Shown here piece by piece: positions 18,666-26,687 of a DNA stretch of 35,444 nt. Location of the stretch: the NCBI GenBank assembly GCA_903872565.1, contig CAIQLG010000500.1, forward strand, positions 1 through 35,444, read 5' to 3'. The position numbers and the translations under genes were made by a program. Every line of letters starts with the position of its first letter. The first letter of the stretch is position 1. A model generated the notes under the pieces. The model saw only the letters and a list, made by a program, of their open reading frames with translations, had not been told where the DNA came from and searched no databases. The DNA comes from an uncultured Lentisphaerota bacterium. Its GTDB lineage: Bacteria > Verrucomicrobiota > Lentisphaeria > Victivallales > GWF2-50-93.

Positions 18666-19320
18666 AGCCGAAACCTCTCACTGTATGTATCAGATTTGTA
18701 TTGAAAGGACGGTCTATCTTCTCTCTGAGGCGGCAGATTCTCGCTTCAACTATGTTGGTCTGCGGGTCAAAGTTGTATTCCCATACGTTTTCCATTATCA
18801 TAGTTTTGGAAACAACCCTGCTGGCATGCCGCATGAGATATTCAAGGAGGGCATATTCAAGTGGCTGGATATCAATTCTTTCGCCACAGCGGTAAACTTT
18901 GTGGCTGAGCAGTTCAATTTTCAAGTCGCCCACTGTGAGTGTCGAGGGTTCTGCTATGGCACTCGCCCTGCGATGCAACGCCTGGATCCTTGCGAGGAGC
19001 TCCGAGAAGGCGAACGGTTTCACAAGATAGTCATCGCTGCCTTTTTCAAGTCCTTTTATCCTGTCGTCAACTGAATTCTTGGCACTCAGTACAATTATTG
19101 GGACAGCAATATTCTTCCTGCGAATATCTTCAATTACTGCGAAACCGTCGAGCTTTGGCAGCATGACATCAATCACTGCCGCATCAAATTTCTCAGCAGT
19201 CGCCTTGAAAAGGCCATCCAGACCATTGTCACAATGCTCTACTGTGTAACCCGACTGTTTTAGTCCTTTGACAATGAAATCGGCGGTTTTCCTGTCATCT
19301 TCTATCAGCAATATTTTCAT
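18643..19320 (-). CDS. OmpR/PhoB-family response regulator
   Basis: A DNA-binding partner of the adjacent kinase. The receiver domain (1-115) has the acidic pair Glu7/Asp8-Asp9, phosphoacceptor Asp51 (AVIDVMLPKLDG), the switch Ser/Thr in VLSAKN, and Lys101 (LVKPFAFSELLAR). A winged-helix Trans_reg_C domain follows (about 128-225) with LEYALLEYLMRH, VEARICRLREKID and the terminal IHTVRGFGYVL. At 225 aa it is the standard length. It is the first gene of the pair, read from the 160-nt gap downstream of gyrA. No good ribosome site precedes the ATG. Confidence 0.95.
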   Translation of the reverse strand: MKILLIEDDRKTADFIVKGLKQSGYTVEHCDNGLDGLFKATAEKFDAAVIDVMLPKLDGFAVIEDIRRKNIAVPIIVLSAKNSVDDRIKGLEKGSDDYLVKPFAFSELLARIQALHRRASAIAEPSTLTVGDLKIELLSHKVYRCGERIDIQPLEYALLEYLMRHASRVVSKTMIMENVWEYNFDPQTNIVEARICRLREKIDRPFNTNLIHTVRGFGYVLEERK

Positions 19321-19480
19321 GTTATTAGCTATAGTGCTCCGCAGTCAAAATTTATCATGTTGAAATTAATGGTTTAAATCTTCCTGAGTAAGGTGGCGGA
19401 GGACAAGGTAAGATTTTTCTGGTCGAAACCTCAAAGGGGAAAATCATACTTATGACCACGGACATGTCCCTTATTTATGT

Positions 19481-22012
19481 TCAAACATCCGTAGTTTCCT
19501 GTACTTCTCCTGCTCCATCTTCAACTACTATTTCAACAACTTTTGTTACATCTGTAATCTTATCTTCCTCGTTCAGACGCACAATTCTGACACCCTTTGA
19601 GGCCCTTCCGACACTTCTAATCTCATCCACCCGGATACGCACCATCTGGCCATCACGCGTCATTACGAGAACCTCATCGCCTTTTGCTATCTTGAATGTG
19701 TTCACTACATTTTCGCCGGGACGAAGTTTAATGTTTGTTACACCTTTCGCTCCACGTCTTGTCTTTCTGTAGAAGCTCACGAAACTGCGCTTGCCCATTC
19801 CTCCATCTGTAACTACAAGTATTTCGGGGCCGGCACCACCCTCTGAATCGTCCTCTGACTCCACGAATGCATCCACGATTTCCATGCTTACAAGATAGTC
19901 TCCTCCAATTTTGAACCTCATACCCGTGACACCCATTGAAGCTCGGCCCGTCGGTCTTATTTCAGTCTCTGAGAAGCGGCAGGCCATTCCCTGTGCGCTC
20001 GAGAGTATGATTTCCTTCGTTCCATCGGCAAGCTGCGCGTCAATCAGATCGTTTCCTGGCTCAATTATCAATGCCCTTATGCCTGTCCGCCTGAGATTTT
20101 TAAATTCCGAAAGCCTGGTTTTCTTTATGATCCCATTTCTTGTGGCCATAACAATGAAGAGGTTTTCGTTTTCCATGTCATCCTTCGAGACTGTGAGCAT
20201 TGTCTTTATTTTTTCGCCAGGTTCAACCTTGATCATGTTGACAATGGCCTTACCTTTGCTGGTTCTTGAGCCTTCCGGTATCTCATATACATTGAGCCAG
20301 TACATGAAGCCCTTTTCTGTAAAGAAGAATATCAGGTCGTGGCTGTCCGCGTTGAAAAGATGGTCAACAACGTCCTCATCTTTGGTCTCCATCCCCTTTA
20401 TGCCTTTGCCTCCGCGGTGCTGTGCGTCGTAGATGTCCGCTCTTACACGCTTTATGTAGCCTGTCTTGGTGACAGTTATGACGCAGGAATGTCTTTCTAT
20501 CAGATCGGCGATGTTAAGATCGCGGTCATCCATGGTTATTTCCGTTCTCCTGTCATCTCCGTATTTATCCCTGACCTGGGCGAGTTCGTCTTTTATCACA
20601 CTGAGGAGCAGAGTTCTGTTTGCGAGGAGGGACTTGAGATATGTTATCCTCTCCATCACTTCATTGTATTCCCTTTCCAAGTCCTCTATTGCAAGTCCGG
20701 TAAGCTGATGGAGTCTCATTTCAAGAATGGCATCCGACTGTTTCTGCGAAAGTTTGAAGCGTGTAATAAGCCTGACAGCCGCCTCTTCCCTTGTTCTGGA
20801 CTCCCTTATTATCTTAACTACCTCGTCAATGTTTTTTACGGCGATGAGCAGGCCTTCCAGGATATGCGCTCTTGCTTCGGCCTTCTCAAGTTCAAACTGG
20901 GTTCTTCTCCTAACTATTTCTTCGCGATGGTCTATATATGCCTGAAGGATCTGCTTCAAGTCCATCATTTTTGGGCGCTTGCCGTCAACCACGAGGAATA
21001 TCGAACCGAAAGTCGTCTCGAGCTGGGTATGAGCATAGAGCTGATTAAGGACGACCGTGCCCATCGCCCCCTTTTTTATGTCCAGCACTATTTTTATACC
21101 TACGCGATTGCTGGTCTCGTCCCTGAGACCAGAAATTCCGACGATCTTTTTGTCGTTTACAAGTTCACCTATCTTCTCTAATAGCTGTTCCTTGTTGACC
21201 ATATACGGAATTTCAGTCACCACGATATGTTCTCTTCCGTCTTTTTCTACAACCTCGGCCTTTGCCCTGATCCGTATGGATCCTCTTCCTTTTTCATAAA
21301 GTTTGTGAATTTCATTAATGCCGCAGATTGTTGCGCCGGTCGGGAAATCAGGTCCTTTCACAAAAGTCATTAGATCGGAGACCTGGGCAGAAGGATTTTC
21401 AAGAAGATGAATTGTCGCATCTATAATCTCTCTCAGATTGTGCGGTGGAATATTTGTTGCCATTCCCACGCCGATTCCTGTGGAACCGTTCACAAGAAGA
21501 TTAGGATAGCTCGAAGGCAAAACCGCCGGTTCCAGAGTTGATTCGTCAAAAGTTGGTGCCATGTCCACGGTGTTTTTTTCGATGTCGCGCAGAAGTTCCT
21601 CCGCCAGTCTTTCTAGACGGCACTCCGTGTAACGGTAGGCTGCAGGCGGATCCCCGTCTATGCTCCCGAAGTTTCCCTGCCCGTCAATCAGCGGCATACG
21701 CATCGAGAAATCCTGTGCCATTCTGACGAGAGTGTCATATATCGATGCGTCACCGTGCGGGTGGTAGTTACCTATGACTTCTCCAACGACTTTGGCACAC
21801 TTCGTGTAGCTGTGTGATTTGCTGAGACCAAGCTTGTGCATCGCGTAGAGTATCCTGCGGTTCGCAGGCTTAAGACCATCGCGAACATCCGGTATCGCCC
21901 TTCCAACGTTCACACTCAGCGCATATTGCAAATATGCGGTGTGCATTATGTCTTCAATATTTATAGGATAATCGTTTTTGTTTATCTGTTGGCTATCTTC
22001 ATTTTCGCTCAT
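19481..22012 (-). CDS. gyrA: DNA gyrase subunit A
   Basis: ATP-dependent introduction of negative supercoils, as an A2B2 complex with GyrB. The catalytic pair is Arg127-Tyr128 (AAYRYTE), within FGSIDGDPPAAYRYTE. The C-terminal beta-pinwheel (about 510-825) includes a GyrA box reading QHRGGKG (consensus QRRGGKG), which distinguishes it from ParC. The position equivalent to E. coli Ser83 is Ala89 (HPHGDASIYDT), while the Asp87 equivalent (Asp93) is kept. The protein is 843 aa, full length, with a short acidic tail. The start ATG has TTAGG about 6 nt upstream. gyrB is not in the window. Confidence 0.97.
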   Translation of the reverse strand: MSENEDSQQINKNDYPINIEDIMHTAYLQYALSVNVGRAIPDVRDGLKPANRRILYAMHKLGLSKSHSYTKCAKVVGEVIGNYHPHGDASIYDTLVRMAQDFSMRMPLIDGQGNFGSIDGDPPAAYRYTECRLERLAEELLRDIEKNTVDMAPTFDESTLEPAVLPSSYPNLLVNGSTGIGVGMATNIPPHNLREIIDATIHLLENPSAQVSDLMTFVKGPDFPTGATICGINEIHKLYEKGRGSIRIRAKAEVVEKDGREHIVVTEIPYMVNKEQLLEKIGELVNDKKIVGISGLRDETSNRVGIKIVLDIKKGAMGTVVLNQLYAHTQLETTFGSIFLVVDGKRPKMMDLKQILQAYIDHREEIVRRRTQFELEKAEARAHILEGLLIAVKNIDEVVKIIRESRTREEAAVRLITRFKLSQKQSDAILEMRLHQLTGLAIEDLEREYNEVMERITYLKSLLANRTLLLSVIKDELAQVRDKYGDDRRTEITMDDRDLNIADLIERHSCVITVTKTGYIKRVRADIYDAQHRGGKGIKGMETKDEDVVDHLFNADSHDLIFFFTEKGFMYWLNVYEIPEGSRTSKGKAIVNMIKVEPGEKIKTMLTVSKDDMENENLFIVMATRNGIIKKTRLSEFKNLRRTGIRALIIEPGNDLIDAQLADGTKEIILSSAQGMACRFSETEIRPTGRASMGVTGMRFKIGGDYLVSMEIVDAFVESEDDSEGGAGPEILVVTDGGMGKRSFVSFYRKTRRGAKGVTNIKLRPGENVVNTFKIAKGDEVLVMTRDGQMVRIRVDEIRSVGRASKGVRIVRLNEEDKITDVTKVVEIVVEDGAGEVQETTDV

Positions 22013-22054
22013 AAAACCTAAATCCTGAAGTGTTGTTTATTGTAAAAGACACAT

Positions 22055-22082
22055 AATCTATTGTAGTATTCATATTTAACAA
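22055..22082 (-). promoter_or_regulatory. Possible gyrA promoter
   Basis: On the minus strand, TTGTTA (22082-22077) and TAGATT (22060-22055) are separated by 16 nt, about 43 nt upstream of the gyrA start. The -10 match is only moderate, so this is a candidate based on spacing and position within the divergent gyrA/TM2 gap. Confidence 0.3.
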
Positions 22083-22150
22083 GGTGAAAACACACCAAAA
22101 AAATACAAAATCAGCAATATTTTTCAGCTTTAAATTAATATCTGTTTGTA

Positions 22151-22178
22151 TTGACCGACAGATAACAATATTTTTATT
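22151..22178 (+). promoter_or_regulatory. Possible promoter for the TM2 gene
   Basis: TTGACC at 22151-22156 and TTTATT at 22173-22178, 16 nt apart, lie about 58 nt upstream of the TM2 start. The -35 is good and the -10 weak; no other pair in the gap looked better. Confidence 0.3.
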
Positions 22179-22235
22179 GCAGTAGAGGAGCTTTCTGTAA
22201 GTTTTAAAAACAACAAATAAAGGGGAGAAGTATTT

Positions 22236-22493
22236 ATGGCTAATGTTCCAGGTGCGGAAAAAAAAATCTTGGCGGGAATTCTTGGAATTGTCCTGGGTGG
22301 ACTAGGAATTCATAAGTTTGTGCTCGGATACAACAAAGAAGGCATCATAATGTTACTTGTTTCTATTCTATCCTGTGGATTTCTGGCATGGGCGACTGGT
22401 ATTATCGGTCTCATCGAAGGGATCATTTATCTTACAAAGTCCGACGAGGATTTTGTAACCACATACATCACCAATAAGAAACCTTGGTTCTAA
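22236..22493 (+). CDS. TM2 domain-containing small membrane protein
   Basis: An 85-aa protein with two transmembrane helices (about 10-28 and 36-62) joined by the typical TM2 turn (GGLGIHKFVLGYNKEGI). The second helix ends in LIEGIIYLT, followed by a short polar tail. TM2 proteins occur widely in bacteria with no settled function. GGGGAG about 9 nt before the ATG is one of the strongest ribosome sites in the window, and an inverted repeat with a short T run follows the stop. It appears to be a single-gene unit divergent from gyrA. Confidence 0.9.
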   Translation: MANVPGAEKKILAGILGIVLGGLGIHKFVLGYNKEGIIMLLVSILSCGFLAWATGIIGLIEGIIYLTKSDEDFVTTYITNKKPWF

Positions 22494-22494
22494 A

Positions 22495-22535
22495 GTAAAT
22501 ACTCACTGAACGAACATGGTTCAGCGAATATTTAC
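22495..22535 (+). terminator. Probable terminator hairpin after the TM2 gene
   Basis: A 17-bp inverted repeat (22495-22511 with 22519-22535, two mismatches, 7-nt loop) starts 2 nt after the TM2 stop codon, with TTTT shortly downstream (22541-22544). The stem is AT-rich and longer than a typical intrinsic terminator, so it could also be a repeat. The left arm resembles a lone motif at 2719-2735. Confidence 0.5.
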
Positions 22536-22563
22536 TCAGTTTTGAAATGTGGAATTTGCTTTT

Positions 22564-22692
22564 TCATGTTAAATGCCTTTTTTGTTCCCATTCTGTCATG
22601 TCTCTTGCCGATATTACACGGATCAGCGTTCCGCTTTTCGATAGTTTTTCAAATGCAAATGGCTGAAAACCAGCCCCGAAGCTCAAAAACTC
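22564..22692 (-). pseudogene. Remnant of a BrnT-like toxin gene (C-terminal part)
   Basis: In the otherwise gene-free stretch 22494-22923, the minus strand holds 42 codons bounded upstream by TAA and ending in TGA. The frame reads FEKLSKSGTLIRVISARDMT then EWEQKRHLT. The TLIRVISARDMT segment matches the conserved C-terminal strand and turn of BrnT-type RNase toxins (IRxISARxAT..E). There is no start codon and no N-terminal half, so it is a decayed fragment. The BrnA antitoxin is not recognisable either. Recognition is from memory of the family and is moderately sure. Confidence 0.45.
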
Positions 22693-22761
22693 TTAAAATA
22701 AATATCTATTGAAAGACCGGTTTTCCCTAATATTTACATTGAAAAGATAGAGGATTTAAGC

Positions 22762-22838
22762 TATCGTTACCGTTAGAATCGTTGGTTGCAAGTTTGCAAG
22801 CGACGGGGCGGAGCGTGTATTGCATCCGCAATGCACGC
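22762..22838. repeat. Repeat module with strong hairpin (copy A)
   Basis: TATCGTTACC at 22762 and GACGGGGCGGAGC at 22802-22814 recur with nearly the same spacing at 30418 and 30456. This copy is followed by an 11-bp hairpin (GCGTGTATTGC 22813-22823 with GCAATGCACGC 22828-22838, one G-T pair, loop ATCC). It is GC-rich, intergenic and REP-like in appearance. Confidence 0.55.
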
Positions 22839-22874
22839 GCAAAGAGATAAGGGGTAAGAGGAAAGCTTATGTTT

Positions 22875-22920
22875 CCCGCTTACCCCTTTCCCGCTTACCC
22901 CTTAACGTGAGCGAAGCGAA
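22875..22920. repeat. Left repeat of the four-helix-bundle cassette
   Basis: A 15-nt unit CCCGCTTACCCCTT(T/A) occurs twice in tandem (22875-22889, 22890-22904), and an inverted copy of its core (AAGGGGTAAG) lies at 22849-22858. The stretch 22894-22920 is repeated at 23377-23403 with 25 of 27 bases identical, including GTGAGCGAAGCGAA. Each copy ends a few bases before a start codon. Confidence 0.7.
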
Positions 22921-22923
22921 TAT

Positions 22924-23247
22924 ATGAAAAGACCTCATTTCAGATTTGAAGATTTACAAATATGGCATTTGGCTAAAGAACTTGCTATGGCTTTTCACAA
23001 GCAAGCGGAAAAATTAGAAAAAAGAGGTTTGTTCAGATATGCCGAACAATTACGTGCAGCCGGACTTTCGCTGACAAACAATATAGCAGAAGGATCTGGA
23101 AGTTTGCACAAAAGAGAATTTCACCAGTTTTTAAATATTGCCAGACGTTCTTTGTTTGAAGATGTCTCAATGTTGCTTGTTTTTGAATCTATGGAACTGC
23201 TTGATGAAGAAATAACGACATCACTTTTATGGAAAGCGATGATTTAA
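22924..23247 (+). CDS. Four helix bundle protein (23S rRNA IVP / Avd-like family)
   Basis: A 107-aa, mostly helical protein. FRFEDLQIWHLAKELAMAFH opens the first helix, AEQLRAAGLSLTNNIAEGSG is the family's best-conserved segment, and HQFLNIARRSLFEDVSML follows in the third helix. Members are known as 23S rRNA intervening-sequence proteins and, in diversity-generating retroelements, as the accessory protein Avd; stand-alone copies like this one have no known function. No rRNA, reverse transcriptase or variable repeat is nearby. It is slightly shorter than usual (about 115-125 aa). There is no ribosome site before the ATG, which directly follows a repeat. The gene and its flanks look like an inserted unit. 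Confidence 0.88.
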   Translation: MKRPHFRFEDLQIWHLAKELAMAFHKQAEKLEKRGLFRYAEQLRAAGLSLTNNIAEGSGSLHKREFHQFLNIARRSLFEDVSMLLVFESMELLDEEITTSLLWKAMI

Positions 23248-23376
23248 GCCGGAAAATAATGGCTTTTATGCGAAGTAAAAAGCAAACATAGGCTTGCGGC
23301 AATAGGCAAGAGCAAAGTATAAATGGAAAAACTCTTTCACACTTTCCTCTTCCCTCTTGGCTCTTTTCCCTTACCT

Positions 23377-23403
23377 CTTACCCCTTTGCGTGAGCGAAGC
23401 GAA
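23377..23403. repeat. Right repeat of the four-helix-bundle cassette
   Basis: This is the second copy of the 27-nt sequence at 22894-22920 (CTTACCCCTT, 2 variable bases, then CGTGAGCGAAGCGAA). It is preceded by pyrimidine-rich, CTTACC/CTCTT-like degenerate repeats from 23342. It ends 5 nt before the start of the regulator gene. Confidence 0.7.
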
Positions 23404-23408
23404 CAAAA

Positions 23409-24020
23409 ATGGCCAATATAGAAAAAAACGAACTTCTTGAGCTGGAAATTCTCAAGCATGTCGAGCAGACCCAGCGTCTTAACAACCGCATGGCTGCCAC
23501 AAAGCTTGGATGCAGCGTCAAGCTTGCCCATGAGCTTCTGAAAAAAATGGTTGATCGTGGGCTGCTCCACGTGACGAAACTTCATTCACGGCGCTGGGAT
23601 TATTTTATAACTCCGCATGGAATTGCGGAAAAAGCCAGGCTTACTTACGAATTCATTGATTTTTCGATGCATTTCTACAACGAGGCCCGCAAACAGAGTT
23701 CACGGGTTTGCAGAGATATTGCTGAATCCGATAAGAAGACCGTCGCCCTTCTCGGATGTGGAGATCTTGCGGAAATAGCATATCTCGGCATAAAGGAATG
23801 GGGTCTCGAATTGGCAGATATATATTGCGAGGGTAAAGAGGATTTTCTTGGTCACAAAGTCAGGCCAATGTCAGAAGTGAAGGATTCCAATGCCGATGCT
23901 ATTCTGATATGCATCTATGATAGGAAAAATCCAATGGCTATAAACTATCTTCCCGAAAACATTTCCAAACTTCCGAATATGTACTGGATTTTCAAGGAAC
24001 ACAGGAACAAAATTTCATAA
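23409..24020 (+). CDS. Winged-helix regulator with C-terminal Rossmann-like domain, glycan-cluster associated
   Basis: A likely transcriptional regulator of the following sugar genes. The N-terminal MarR-like winged helix (about 8-80) has the recognition region NRMAATKLGCSVKLAHELLK and a wing near KLHSRRWDYF. A linker helix leads to a C-terminal Rossmann-like domain (about 118-195) with VALLGCGDLAEIAYLGIKE, which looks like a nucleotide or nucleotide-sugar sensing fold of the kind seen in Rex. MarR-type EPS-associated regulators are known at the head of exopolysaccharide clusters; this is longer because of the extra domain. It lies 132 nt before the ColD-like gene. The ATG directly follows the cassette repeat and has no clear ribosome site. 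Confidence 0.75.
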   Translation: MANIEKNELLELEILKHVEQTQRLNNRMAATKLGCSVKLAHELLKKMVDRGLLHVTKLHSRRWDYFITPHGIAEKARLTYEFIDFSMHFYNEARKQSSRVCRDIAESDKKTVALLGCGDLAEIAYLGIKEWGLELADIYCEGKEDFLGHKVRPMSEVKDSNADAILICIYDRKNPMAINYLPENISKLPNMYWIFKEHRNKIS

Positions 24021-24039
24021 GTATAAAATTGAGAAATCA

Positions 24040-24112
24040 TCCACGAATTGCATTAATTTGCACTAATTACTTGAAATTCATGTTAATTGGTGAAATTCGT
24101 AGATTATGCTTT
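24040..24112. repeat. Intergenic TTAGTG/AATTCGTG phrase (inverted orientation)
   Basis: The complement reads as runs such as GTAATTAGTGCAAATTAATG and AATTCGTGG, the same vocabulary as the longer copies at 31250-31380 and 35032-35164. It is noncoding, lying between the regulator and the ColD-like gene. Confidence 0.4.
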
Positions 24113-24152
24113 TTTATCGTAAGGTAAGTCAAATCTATAACTAGGAGCTTAC

Positions 24153-25325
24153 ATGATTCCTTTGATGAAACACACTTTTTTGAACGAGATAGAGACAAAG
24201 AAAGCACTTTCCGAGTTTATAACCGTCTCCGACAAACTCAGCATGGGGAAAAAATGCTTTGAGTTCGAGAAGAAATTTGCCAGATATCAGACAAGCAGGC
24301 ATGCCATCCTTTTCAACAGCGGTGCGAGCGCGAATCTCGCAGTAATGCAGTCGCTCAGAAATCTTGGCAAACTCAAGCCTGGTGACAAGATCGGGTTTTC
24401 TGCCCTTACATGGTCAACAAATGTCATGCCTATTATACAGATGGGTTTCGAACCTGTGCCAATAGACTGCGAAGTTCGCACATTGAACGTCTCATCGCAA
24501 ATCCTCGAAAAAAGACTTAAAGAGATCAAAATTGCAGCGCTTTTCATAACAAACGCGCTCGGACTTACAGGAGATCTCAACAAGATCAAAGAAATCTGCA
24601 ACAGAAAAAAAATAATCTTAATAGAGGACAACTGTGAGGCGCTCGGAACGGAACTTCCCAGCGGAAAATCAGGCACTTTCGGGTCGGCGGCAAGCCACTC
24701 CTTCTTTGTAGCACATCACATGAGTACTGTGGAAGGCGGAATGCTGTGTACCGATGATGAGGAACTGGCCGAAATGACAAGGATTGTCCGGGCTAACGGA
24801 TGGGACAGAAATCTTACACCGTCGCAACAGCTTAAGTGGAGAAAAAAATTCAAGGTCAACAATGAATATGAGTCAAAATATGTATTTTACGATCTTGCCT
24901 ACAATCTTAGGCCGACTGAGATAACCGGTTTTTTGGGAATCGAACAACTTAAATATCTGAAAGACAATGTCAAAAGACGCGAAAAAAACTATCGTCTGCT
25001 TGAATCGGCGGTCGAAAAAAATCCAGAACTCATCCCATTTGACACTTCGCATCTCAAAGTAGTGTCGAGCTTTGCTTTTCCTATAATCTGCCGCGATCCG
25101 AAAGCAATGAAAAAATATCTTCTGAGATTTTTCGAAGCGGCAATAGAAATCAGACCTGTAATTGCGGGAAACATCCAGAAACAGCCTTTCTATAAAAAAT
25201 ATGTCAAAAAACTATATCCACTACCCAATGCGGACTTCATCCACAATCATGGGTTCTATTGCGGAAACTACCCGGAACTCGTCGACTCTGATCTGAAAAT
25301 CATACTGGACTGTTTGAAGTCATAA
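24153..25325 (+). CDS. colD: GDP-4-keto-6-deoxymannose 3-dehydratase-like (ColD) PLP enzyme
   Basis: A member of the DegT/DnrJ/EryC1/StrS fold. The lysine that normally binds PLP is replaced by histidine: SFFVAHHMSTVEGG has His188 where aminotransferases have Lys. E. coli ColD also uses His188 and removes the C3 hydroxyl of GDP-4-keto-6-deoxymannose, using PMP and glutamate. Other sites are present: FNSGASANLAVM (cofactor phosphate), IEDNCEALG (ring-N Asp159) and YNLRPTEITGFLG. The Cys cluster of the iron-sulphur RfbH/E1 enzymes is absent, which favours ColD over RfbH. The length of 390 aa fits ColD. TAGGAG lies 5 nt before the ATG. With gmd and an Fcl/ColC homologue following, the product is probably GDP-colitose or a similar 3,6-dideoxyhexose. 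Confidence 0.78.
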   Translation: MIPLMKHTFLNEIETKKALSEFITVSDKLSMGKKCFEFEKKFARYQTSRHAILFNSGASANLAVMQSLRNLGKLKPGDKIGFSALTWSTNVMPIIQMGFEPVPIDCEVRTLNVSSQILEKRLKEIKIAALFITNALGLTGDLNKIKEICNRKKIILIEDNCEALGTELPSGKSGTFGSAASHSFFVAHHMSTVEGGMLCTDDEELAEMTRIVRANGWDRNLTPSQQLKWRKKFKVNNEYESKYVFYDLAYNLRPTEITGFLGIEQLKYLKDNVKRREKNYRLLESAVEKNPELIPFDTSHLKVVSSFAFPIICRDPKAMKKYLLRFFEAAIEIRPVIAGNIQKQPFYKKYVKKLYPLPNADFIHNHGFYCGNYPELVDSDLKIILDCLKS

Positions 25326-25452
25326 TGCGGCAGAGTTAATGCATGCAAGGCAGCATTGGAAAATCCAGACATAAAAGCAAGAGAATTGTCTACGGGAATT
25401 CTCAATTTATTGGCAGACGAATTATACAAAAAGAGAAGGGAAGAAAACAATA

Positions 25453-26454
25453 ATGAAAACAGCGCTTGTCACAGGAATAACAGGCCAGGACGGATCGTAT
25501 CTTACAGAACTACTTTTGAGCAAAGGATACAAAGTCTATGGAATAATCCGCAGATCATCATCGTTCAATACGGAGAGAATAGAACATCTCTACAAGGATC
25601 CGCACGAAAAACGTGCAATGGAACTTGTATATGGCGACCTGAACGACACCAGTAGCCTCGCGGAGATCGTCCACTCTGTGAATCCGGACGAAATATACAA
25701 TCTCGGGGCGCAAAGCCATGTCCGGGTATCATTCGATATTCCCGAATACACCGGGGAAATAACCGGAATGGGAACTTTACGACTGCTCGAAGCTATAAGA
25801 AGGACAGGATGCAAGGCCCGCTTCTATCAGGCTTCAAGCAGTGAAATGTTCGGGAAAGTCGTCGAAACTCCACAGAAGGAAACCACCCCCTTCTACCCGC
25901 GGAGCCCCTACGCCTGTGCAAAGGTGTATTCATACTGGCTGACAGTGAACTACCGGGAAAGTTACAATATGTTTGCCTGCAACGGCATTCTGTTCAACCA
26001 CGAATCTCCGAGGCGCGGAGAGACATTTGTAACAAAGAAAATTACCCGGGCCGCCACAAGAATCAAACTCGGCCTTCAGAATAAGCTTTTTCTCGGTAAT
26101 CTCGATTCCAAAAGAGATTGGGGTTTTGCTGGCGACTATGTCGAGGCAATGTGGCTCATGCTACAGGCCGACAGCCCTGAAGATTATGTCGTGGCAACCG
26201 GTGAAACATATTCAGTCAAGGAATTTCTTAAGGAGACTTTTAGCCTGCTGAATCTCGAATGGGAGAAATATGTTGAAATGGACCCCCGTTACTTGCGCCC
26301 GTCCGAAGTTGACCTTCTGCTCGGTGACAGCTCCAAAATACGGAAAAAACTCGGATGGCAGCCCAAGGTTGGATTCAAGGAACTCGTAAAAATGATGGTA
26401 GAATCCGACCTGAATCTGGCACGCCAGGAAAAATTAATCAAAGATTCCAAATGA
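25453..26454 (+). CDS. gmd: GDP-mannose 4,6-dehydratase
   Basis: Converts GDP-D-mannose to GDP-4-keto-6-deoxymannose, the common precursor of fucose, colitose, rhamnose and perosamine. An extended SDR with TGITGQDG (7-14), [17 protein letters not shown] (the Gmd-specific NADP loop), YGDLND, the catalytic Ser-Glu in QASSSEMFG (Glu131), and YxxxK Tyr153/Lys157 (PYACAK). [16 protein letters not shown] is also diagnostic. At 333 aa it is full length. GAAGGGAAG precedes the ATG. It follows the ColD-like gene by 127 nt, in logical pathway association. Confidence 0.97.
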   Translation: MKTALVTGITGQDGSYLTELLLSKGYKVYGIIRRSSSFNTERIEHLYKDPHEKRAMELVYGDLNDTSSLAEIVHSVNPDEIYNLGAQSHVRVSFDIPEYTGEITGMGTLRLLEAIRRTGCKARFYQASSSEMFGKVVETPQKETTPFYPRSPYACAKVYSYWLTVNYRESYNMFACNGILFNHESPRRGETFVTKKITRAATRIKLGLQNKLFLGNLDSKRDWGFAGDYVEAMWLMLQADSPEDYVVATGETYSVKEFLKETFSLLNLEWEKYVEMDPRYLRPSEVDLLLGDSSKIRKKLGWQPKVGFKELVKMMVESDLNLARQEKLIKDSK

Positions 26455-26510
26455 AACCCTAATTCCACTAATCTACACGAATTTTTTATCGTTGACAAAT
26501 AATTGCTTGA

Positions 26511-26687
26511 ATCAAATCTGAGAAAAACATTTACCCTTTCGGAGATATCATCTGTTCTAAAGATGGCTTTTTGAAAGCAAAACATCCGGGCTCTTCCGAA
26601 GTTGAAATAAGAGACATGTTTTTTGATGACATGCTAAAAAGAAAGGAAAGACAATGGAAGGTGCTAACTTCCTCATCGAGGCATTGA
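26511..26687 (+). other. Coding-like fragment without usable start
   Basis: Between gmd and the lipoprotein gene, one frame stays open for 58 codons after a TGA. It encodes a protein-like sequence ([20 protein letters not shown], then [20 protein letters not shown]). It has no ATG/GTG/TTG near its beginning and runs 34 nt into the lipoprotein gene in another frame. It may be a remnant or an ATC-initiated small gene; I do not recognise a family. Confidence 0.25.

Noticed and set aside
20339-21181. 280-codon plus-strand frame within gyrA
   Set aside because: Lies antisense inside gyrA, which is intact and unmistakable; the frame is a by-product of gyrA codon usage.
22762-23403. Diversity-generating retroelement around the four-helix-bundle (Avd-like) gene
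   Set aside because: No reverse transcriptase and no template/variable repeat pair with adenine-specific differences in the window.
25326-25452. Open frame continuing in phase after the colD stop codon, with a coding-like stretch ([20 protein letters not shown])
   Set aside because: The ColD-like protein is already full length (390 aa), there is no start codon with a ribosome site, and the frame runs on into gmd. It may be debris, but it cannot be called a gene.
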